A stretch of DNA of 37,548 nucleotides, taken from NCBI GenBank assembly GCA_022562275.1, contig JADFPP010000028.1, forward strand, positions 1-37,548. The letters run 5' to 3'. Shown in pieces: positions 32,348 through 37,548 of the stretch. The notes below the pieces were generated by a model. The model was not told where the DNA came from and did no database searches. It worked only from the letters and a program-made list of their open reading frames with translations. The position numbers were made by a program, and so were the translations under genes. The DNA comes from Bacteroidota bacterium. Lineage in GTDB: Bacteria > Bacteroidota > Ignavibacteria > Ignavibacteriales > Ignavibacteriaceae. The first letter of the stretch is position 1; each line of letters starts with the position of its first letter.

Positions 32348-32913
32348 TTAATTATTTTAGATACTTTTTTAAACACTTCTGTGCCGTATACATTAAGAAG
32401 TTCAAACAAAATAGCTTCCGTAGTTGTAACTTCGGCACCATGTTGTTTCATTCTGGAAAGAGCAATGTCATAATCTATTACTCTTCTGGATGATACAGCA
32501 TCGGCAGCTACGTTTACCTGAAAATCGTTTGCCAACAGGTCAAGAACAGTTTGCTGGACACAAACGTGAGATTCAACTCCGCATACAACAACCTGAGATA
32601 TTTTTTTCTTTTTCAGATCATTAAATAATTCACCTGCCCCGGAACAACTGAATGAAAGTTTTTGGATCGCTTCATTTTCATCTAACTCATTTTGTATGGA
32701 TTGTTCAGTCGCGCCTAACCCATTTGGATATTGCTCTGTGTAGAATATCGGTACTTCGAGTGCTTTAAATCCTTTGATTAGTTTTATCGTATTCTCAATC
32801 ACCAATTCATATTCGTTAATTACGTGTATAATTCTTTCCTGTATATCGATTATAAGCAGGGCAGTTTTATCCGTAGTTAATAATTTGTCAAATCGTTTTA
32901 TGTTGTTTTCCAT
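32344..32913 (-). CDS. Isochorismatase-family cysteine hydrolase
   Basis: The 189-residue protein has the family triad: Asp23 (LLIIDIQERI), Lys85 (IQKLSFSC) and Cys118 (CGVESHVCVQQTVLDLL). This is the YcaC-like branch, whose members hydrolyse amides or remain of unknown substrate. It lies 14 bp downstream of the C39-like peptidase gene on the same strand and probably shares its transcript. Nicotinamidase is less likely, because the usual metal-binding His cluster is not seen. Confidence 0.88.
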   Translation of the reverse strand: MENNIKRFDKLLTTDKTALLIIDIQERIIHVINEYELVIENTIKLIKGFKALEVPIFYTEQYPNGLGATEQSIQNELDENEAIQKLSFSCSGAGELFNDLKKKKISQVVVCGVESHVCVQQTVLDLLANDFQVNVAADAVSSRRVIDYDIALSRMKQHGAEVTTTEAILFELLNVYGTEVFKKVSKIIK

Positions 32914-32927
32914 TATACAACTTTATT

Positions 32928-33773
32928 TTAGGATGAATAAATTTTGTGCATTCCGTATTTACCGCAAACGTACATCATCAGTAGACTTGTTAAATCAACT
33001 ATAGCTCTTTTTTTATCATCTTCATATATTACAAGATTATAAACCCCGGCAACGAACTTCATATTGCTTAATATTTTTTTTAACTCAGTATATTTTGGTG
33101 ATCCATGCCAGTATGCTATCTGCTCAATTATCATTTTCTCATGTCTTCTCAAAAATTCATTAAATGAGATTGTGTAATAAGAAATTGATGTGAGAGGTCT
33201 GCATATTGCAGTAAGATCATTAAAATAAGTATCCCAGTTCCGTGCAAGTTCGCGATTCCTTTTATTCATTACATATCTTGCTTTTTCAAGTGTGAATTTT
33301 GCTTTGGTTAATGTTTTAAAATTAGGGATGACTGCATATCCATCATAGCTGCGGAAGTAGGAGCTATCCGGATCATCGTATTTCCATCTGCGCGATATTT
33401 GATTTGCTGATTTAATGCCAATCACTTTATCGGAACCGCTGTCTATAACAACAAACTTTCCCTGCTGCCAGTTAACCACCGTTATCCAATGTCCCCAATC
33501 ATCAACACCTAATATGCAAGGATATCCTTTTCTAAGATGCTGTGTTAATGCTTTAATTGCATCGGCGCCGGTTTCGCGCCGGAAGTATTTCATTTTGCAG
33601 CCAAAATATTTTGCTGCTTTCTCTAAACCGATTTCATCGGTTCCGTACCACCAATTGCTGCCGGCTTTTTTTGCAATGATCTTCTCGCTCTCAAATCTGC
33701 CAAGCATTACGAGTGCATATTTTAAGGCAAACGGACCACACTGATATTTAAAAGGCTGTGGATAAAAACTCAT
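32928..33773 (-). CDS. C39-like cysteine peptidase domain protein
   Basis: The 281-residue protein has a papain-fold C39-type core: Gln11-Cys12 in YQCGPFALKYALVMLG, His95 in DDWGHWITVV and Asp111 in FVVIDSGSD. The C-terminal 110 residues are unrelated to transporters and contain no ABC domain, so this is not a bacteriocin exporter. No signal peptide is seen. The divergent neighbour is an ATP-grasp ligase (95 bp apart). C39-like and ATP-grasp genes recur together, which suggests a peptide or amide made by one and trimmed by the other; this is inference. Confidence 0.8.
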   Translation of the reverse strand: MSFYPQPFKYQCGPFALKYALVMLGRFESEKIIAKKAGSNWWYGTDEIGLEKAAKYFGCKMKYFRRETGADAIKALTQHLRKGYPCILGVDDWGHWITVVNWQQGKFVVIDSGSDKVIGIKSANQISRRWKYDDPDSSYFRSYDGYAVIPNFKTLTKAKFTLEKARYVMNKRNRELARNWDTYFNDLTAICRPLTSISYYTISFNEFLRRHEKMIIEQIAYWHGSPKYTELKKILSNMKFVAGVYNLVIYEDDKKRAIVDLTSLLMMYVCGKYGMHKIYSS

Positions 33774-33868
33774 TCCGTCTCAGGTTTTAATTTTAAATGT
33801 AATTAATGTTGATAACTTAATCATTAGTTAATTTTCCGAAACAGTTTAATTTTAATTATTTTTGATTA

Positions 33869-34930
33869 ATGAAAAATAAAAAGATAAAGATAGTAATAAT
33901 TTATAACGAAGCAGCACCGGAACTTTATCAAAAAACATCCGAAGAAGAGACCTCTACCGGCAGTTTTGTACCCTATTTTGAAGTGGAAGAATTAACTCCA
34001 ATGGAGGAATTCGAATATATGGCTAAGAGTTTGAATAGAGTTGGATTTGACACTTATACTCTAAATATTTTCGATGATATCCAGTTAATGCTGAACGACT
34101 TTAAAAAAAACCGCCCGGATATTATTTTTAACTTTGTTGAACTATATAAAGATGAACCACAGTTTGAAATGAATATTGTGGGTATCTATGAGCTTCTTGG
34201 TATTCCATATACCGGCGCAACGGCAATGGCACTTGTAAATTGCCAGAGTAAAATTTTTGTTAAAAGAATGCTTACTTCGAAGGGAATAAACACACCCAGA
34301 TTCTTTATAATTACCGAACCAAAGAAAAGATATAATCACACATTAAATTATCCGCTAATGGTTAAGCCGGTATTAGAAGATGCTAGTGTAGGAATAGAAA
34401 ATGAATCAATTGTAAATAATTACAAACAGTTAAAGGAAAGAATTAATTACATACTTAAGTGTTTTTATCAGCCTGCTCTTGTAGAGGAATTTATTGACGG
34501 CAGGGAATTGAATGTTGCAGTTTTAGGTGATAAAAAACCGAGAGCATTACCCATAAGTGAAATTGATTTTTCGAAGATGCCGGAAAATCTTTATAATATT
34601 GTTAGCTACCAGGCAAAGTGGGATCCAAACCACGAGTCATATCATAAAACAATTCCTAAATGTCCGGCAAGACTTTCTAAGAAAATTGAGACCGAAGTGA
34701 AAAATACCGCATTTGCGGCGTTTAAAATAATGGGATGCAGGGATTATGCACGTGTGGATATGAGGCTTTCAAAAGATAACCAATTGTTTGTATTGGAAAT
34801 AAATCCAAATCCTGATTTAACTGATGGCGCTGGTTTTATGAGATCAGCTAATGCTGCCGGTCTTAGTTATGCACAGTCATTAAAGAAGATAGCGTTGCTT
34901 GCCTGGGAGAGAAGAGTTAAAGACAGGTAG
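33869..34930 (+). CDS. ATP-grasp ligase (D-Ala-D-Ala ligase-like)
   Basis: The 353-residue ATP-grasp enzyme has the substrate-side N-terminal domain (DIIFNFVELYKDEP), GIPYTGATAMALVNCQSKIF before the ATP domain, MVKPVLEDASVGI for nucleotide binding, LVEEFIDGRELNVAVLG, and the metal site FVLEINPNPDLTDGAGFMRS. It joins a carboxylate to an amine using ATP. It is unlikely to be the housekeeping Ddl, since it lies beside a C39-like peptidase and not in a cell-wall cluster. It is divergent from that gene, so they probably share a control region. Confidence 0.88.
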   Translation: MKNKKIKIVIIYNEAAPELYQKTSEEETSTGSFVPYFEVEELTPMEEFEYMAKSLNRVGFDTYTLNIFDDIQLMLNDFKKNRPDIIFNFVELYKDEPQFEMNIVGIYELLGIPYTGATAMALVNCQSKIFVKRMLTSKGINTPRFFIITEPKKRYNHTLNYPLMVKPVLEDASVGIENESIVNNYKQLKERINYILKCFYQPALVEEFIDGRELNVAVLGDKKPRALPISEIDFSKMPENLYNIVSYQAKWDPNHESYHKTIPKCPARLSKKIETEVKNTAFAAFKIMGCRDYARVDMRLSKDNQLFVLEINPNPDLTDGAGFMRSANAAGLSYAQSLKKIALLAWERRVKDR

Positions 34931-35017
34931 ATTACAGAAATTATTAGTTTGATTTAAACCCAATAATATTGATGTTAATTATAGCCGGAATAAAGTGATT
35001 GTTATTCAACTGTGAAA

Positions 35018-35108
35018 TGTTATTCTGAATCCGTCAGTTGCCGGATGAAGAATCTCATCCTTGATAAAATTGAGACTCTTCTCCCGATAAATCGGGATCA
35101 GAGTGACA
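35018..35108. repeat. Dispersed nested palindrome (MITE/REP-like)
   Basis: Outer arms TGTTATTCTGAATCC (35018-35032) and GGGATCAGAGTGACA (35094-35108) are imperfect inverted repeats. Inner arms GAAGAATCTCA (35047-35057) and TGAGACTCTTC (35071-35081) pair at 10 of 11. Nested inside are ATCCGTCAGTTGCCGGAT, one base from the tRNA-Asn terminator hairpin, and TCCCGATAAATCGGGA, the same palindrome type as in the tRNA remnants. Intergenic hairpins with these arms are frequent in related genomes. Confidence 0.8.
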
Positions 35109-35189
35109 AAACCTAATTGTGCAACGGACTCTTTAAGCAGCGGAATATAAAATAAGAAATAATGATTGGGCTTTAACCCAAATAATCTA

Positions 35190-35957
35190 TTAAAGTTGAT
35201 CCTTAATTTTCTCAATCACTTCAGTAAGATTTTGTGCTTCATAATTCGGTTTGATTTTTATATCGTCTCTTAATGGATATTCAGTTTTTCCGGTATAAAT
35301 TAAAATTCCTTTTCCGCCCATTGCCTGCGCGCCGGTTATATCGCTTTCAATATCATCCCCTATCATTAGAAAATCTGAACCCGACGCATAGCCCAATAAA
35401 TCCAAAGCAGATTGAAAATAAATTGGAGAAGGTTTGCCAATCAGAACAGCCTCTTTTCCCGAACCATATTCTATTGCTTTAATAAAAGCACCCGCATCTA
35501 ATGAAAGTTCTCCTCCGCGAGGGTACCAAAACCTGTTCATCTGCATAGCAATAATATCAGCTCCTTCAAAAACTTTCCTGAAAATATCATTCATCAGTTG
35601 AAAGTTCCAATCCTCTCCATTGTCTCCGATAACAACTGCTTCGGGCTTTAAATCATCAATGTACTCTGTAAAAAGCTGTTTTATTTTATTGATGCAATAA
35701 ACTGATACTTTTTTATAATGCTCTTTTACATAATGAAGAGTTGCATCTGCAGCCGTCATCGCAGGTATGCCTGCCGGCAAAATGTTTTCATTTAGATAGC
35801 TTACTATTTCCGTTCCGGTCCTTAAAGTAGAGTTGCTGATTATATAAGAGGGAATGCTATGGTCTAAAAGAAATTGCAGGAATTCTGCTGCATCAGTTGC
35901 GGGCTTTGCCCCTAATTTTATCACACCATCAAAATCTATTAAAATTGGAGTTTTCAT
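35190..35957 (-). CDS. HAD-IIA family phosphatase (NagD/LHPP-like)
   Basis: The 255-residue HAD hydrolase has motif I DFDGVIKLG (nucleophile Asp8, acid Asp10), motif II YIISNSTLRT, the C2 cap (residues ~80-175), motif III IGKPSPIYF and motif IV FLMIGDDIESDITGAQAMG. HAD-IIA enzymes dephosphorylate small sugars, glycolate or nucleotides; the substrate cannot be told. The gene is alone on the minus strand and ends beside the dispersed repeat. Confidence 0.92.
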   Translation of the reverse strand: MKTPILIDFDGVIKLGAKPATDAAEFLQFLLDHSIPSYIISNSTLRTGTEIVSYLNENILPAGIPAMTAADATLHYVKEHYKKVSVYCINKIKQLFTEYIDDLKPEAVVIGDNGEDWNFQLMNDIFRKVFEGADIIAMQMNRFWYPRGGELSLDAGAFIKAIEYGSGKEAVLIGKPSPIYFQSALDLLGYASGSDFLMIGDDIESDITGAQAMGGKGILIYTGKTEYPLRDDIKIKPNYEAQNLTEVIEKIKDQL

Positions 35958-36106
35958 AATTTAACTTTGTTATTATTTTATCCTAACCAAAATATTTTAA
36001 CTAATTTCATTCTTTAATTGTTGCATAAATATAATTTACCTCATACAAATATAACTTGTTTTATAATTTTATTTGGTTATATTGGATTTAGCAATCACGG
36101 GTGCTT

Positions 36107-37429
36107 ATGAAACCTTTTTTAAAAATATTTTCCTTTCTCCTCTTTTTATCCCCACTGTTACCGCAGCAGCTTTATGAAAAGCAGATTATCCCCTTTGATG
36201 GACTGGAAAGTGATTTTTTTGGGCGGGCAGTTGCAGTTAACGATAGTTTTCTTTTTATATCGAGCCTTCGCTACAGCAATCCAAATGAAAATGCAGTATA
36301 TGTTTATAAATTGGTAAACAACGGTTATGAATTTATTAATAAAATCTTTCCAAGTGATGAGCATCCTGGCCCAGGTGGCGCACTTTTTGGAGCCAGGTTA
36401 TTATATAATGATGGACAATTATTTGTAGGGTCGCGAAATAAAAAGGTAAATAATTTCACAGTTGGAGCGGTTTATGTTTTCGAGTATGAAAATGATAGCT
36501 GGGTAGAGAAACAAATTATTATACCACCGGAACCACTTACGTTTGGCGGCTATTTTTCTAATTCTATTTCTAAATTCGATGATTATTTATTAGTAGGAGC
36601 GCCTCGTTATACTTCAGGCGAACAGATATCAGGCAAAGCTTTCCTCTATAAATACATAAATGGTGAATATGAGTTATACCAGGAATTTGTTCCTTTTGAT
36701 GCTAAAAAATATCAATTTTATGGATATAGCGTAGAAATAAAAGAGAATATAATTCTTATTGGTTCTGTTAACGATAGTACAAGAAGTGGTTTTAATTCAG
36801 GTTCTCTTTATACTTATATCAAAGAGGATTCAATATGGACATTCAGCAGGAAATATTTGCCGGAAGAAAACTCCGAAAATTTTGCGTACGGCTGTGCAAT
36901 AGCTTCGAATGACGATTATGTTTTTGTTGGAACATCAGATAACATTTATTATAACCAACCCGGGAAAGTATATATTTACAAATATTCTCATCCTGTGCTG
37001 GATCTTGCCCAGATAATTGAAACAGGGGATAATTACTATGATGACAGTTTCGGAATTTCATTATATGCAAAAGGCGATTCGCTTTTGGTTAGTGCTTTAT
37101 TTGATACTGTAAAGAATAATAATCCGGGTGCCGCCTATTTATTTGTAAATGAAAAGGGAGAGTGGAAGAGAAAACATAAAATATTTCCTTCAGATGAACA
37201 GGATGCGCTTCGGTTTAGTTCAAAATGTGCTCTAACAGATAATTTAATTGTAGTTGGGGCACATCTATCCAAATACAACGGTATTTTTACAGGTAAAGTA
37301 TATTTATACACAACTTATCCTGTATCTGTAAATGAAGAAGAAGTATTAGAAGTTAAAGGATTTTATTTATCGCAAAATTACCCAAACCCGTTTAACCCGG
37401 CAACAAGGATTGATTTATACATTGACTGA
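36107..37429 (+). CDS. Secreted FG-GAP beta-propeller protein with cut-short T9SS domain
   Basis: The protein of about 440 residues has a signal peptide (FLKIFSFLLFLSPLLPQQ) and a series of FG-GAP-like blades: FFGRAVAVNDSFLFISS, GALFGARLLYNDGQLFVGSR, FGGYFSNSISKFDDYLLVGA, FYGYSVEIKENIILIGS and FGISLYAKGDSLLVSALF. It then begins a T9SS sorting domain (LSQNYPNPFNPATRIDLYID) but stops after only ~20 residues of the usual ~80. The domain therefore cannot fold, and export or anchoring is doubtful. The ATG at 36107 is chosen over the GTG at 36101 because it starts directly before the signal peptide. Confidence 0.8.
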   Translation: MKPFLKIFSFLLFLSPLLPQQLYEKQIIPFDGLESDFFGRAVAVNDSFLFISSLRYSNPNENAVYVYKLVNNGYEFINKIFPSDEHPGPGGALFGARLLYNDGQLFVGSRNKKVNNFTVGAVYVFEYENDSWVEKQIIIPPEPLTFGGYFSNSISKFDDYLLVGAPRYTSGEQISGKAFLYKYINGEYELYQEFVPFDAKKYQFYGYSVEIKENIILIGSVNDSTRSGFNSGSLYTYIKEDSIWTFSRKYLPEENSENFAYGCAIASNDDYVFVGTSDNIYYNQPGKVYIYKYSHPVLDLAQIIETGDNYYDDSFGISLYAKGDSLLVSALFDTVKNNNPGAAYLFVNEKGEWKRKHKIFPSDEQDALRFSSKCALTDNLIVVGAHLSKYNGIFTGKVYLYTTYPVSVNEEEVLEVKGFYLSQNYPNPFNPATRIDLYID

Positions 37430-37548
37430 TATATGAACATGGTATCCAGTAATAGGCAAAGAAAAATTAAAATTATTGATAAAATAATCAAGAAAAATCG
37501 GATAAAAAGCTAAAAGAGAGAAATCATAATTGGTATTATTAAGATTCT

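Noticed and set aside
33415-33744. Plus-strand open frame opposite the C39-like gene
   Set aside because: Antisense shadow of a gene with intact catalytic Cys, His and Asp.

Overview
Apart from its first ~2.45 kb, the window looks like a low-GC chromosome segment from the Ignavibacteria / Bacteroidota-Chlorobi group. The evidence is type IX secretion (T9SS) C-terminal sorting domains with the Asn-Tyr-Pro-Asn-Pro-Phe-Asn-Pro signature, a TTG-N19-TAnnTTTG type promoter, many non-ATG starts, DUF3078 and DUF3298 proteins, and short dispersed palindromes of the TCCCGA..TCGGGA kind. The first ~2.45 kb is clearly richer in G+C. It holds a DUF502 membrane gene broken by an in-frame TAG and a PKD-repeat protein whose 5' end stops at the composition change, so it may be a chimeric contig join or foreign DNA.

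Layout. 2.5-7.6 kb: BamD-like lipoprotein, acyl-CoA thioesterase, FG-GAP/VCBS secreted protein, and an MXAN_6640-like secreted metalloprotease with a T9SS domain. 7.6-10.8 kb: a ~3 kb insertion flanked by a 141-bp direct repeat that contains the 5' end of ccmA. It carries an Xre-ImmA/IrrE regulator-peptidase overlapping a PIN-domain protein, plus a secreted LamG-like protein; no recombinase is visible. 10.7-15.9 kb: cytochrome c maturation operon ccmABC(D)EF, in which CcmE has a CxxxY haem motif and no ccmG/ccmH follows. 16.6-17.8 kb: a tRNA-Asn gene surrounded by three or four broken tRNA-Asn copies and three single-domain GIY-YIG nuclease genes. In the broken copies, arms of the tRNA are replaced by 17-19 bp palindromes.

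18-26.7 kb: 1-Cys peroxiredoxin, DUF3298 lipoprotein, DUF3078 barrel, a zf-TFIIB/LemA/M48 protease operon, an arylsulfotransferase-like T9SS protein, and a PCu(A)C/SCO copper-delivery pair. 26.8-29.1 kb: a DUF2156 protein, then a decay patch holding two dodecin remnants, a Phd antitoxin with a frameshifted ParE/RelE toxin, and an outer-membrane-barrel C-terminal fragment. 29.3-37.4 kb: a lipoprotein, a Yip1-family membrane protein, a TPR protein, an isochorismatase with an overlapping 49-codon ORF, a C39-like peptidase facing an ATP-grasp ligase, a HAD-IIA phosphatase, and an FG-GAP protein with a cut-short sorting domain.

The two most notable structures are the ccmA insertion, which re-supplies the 5' end of the gene it interrupts, and the tRNA-Asn / GIY-YIG / palindrome mosaic. 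Both are modules that carry a copy of part of the gene beside them. All calls come from reading the sequence and from family knowledge; no database search was run.
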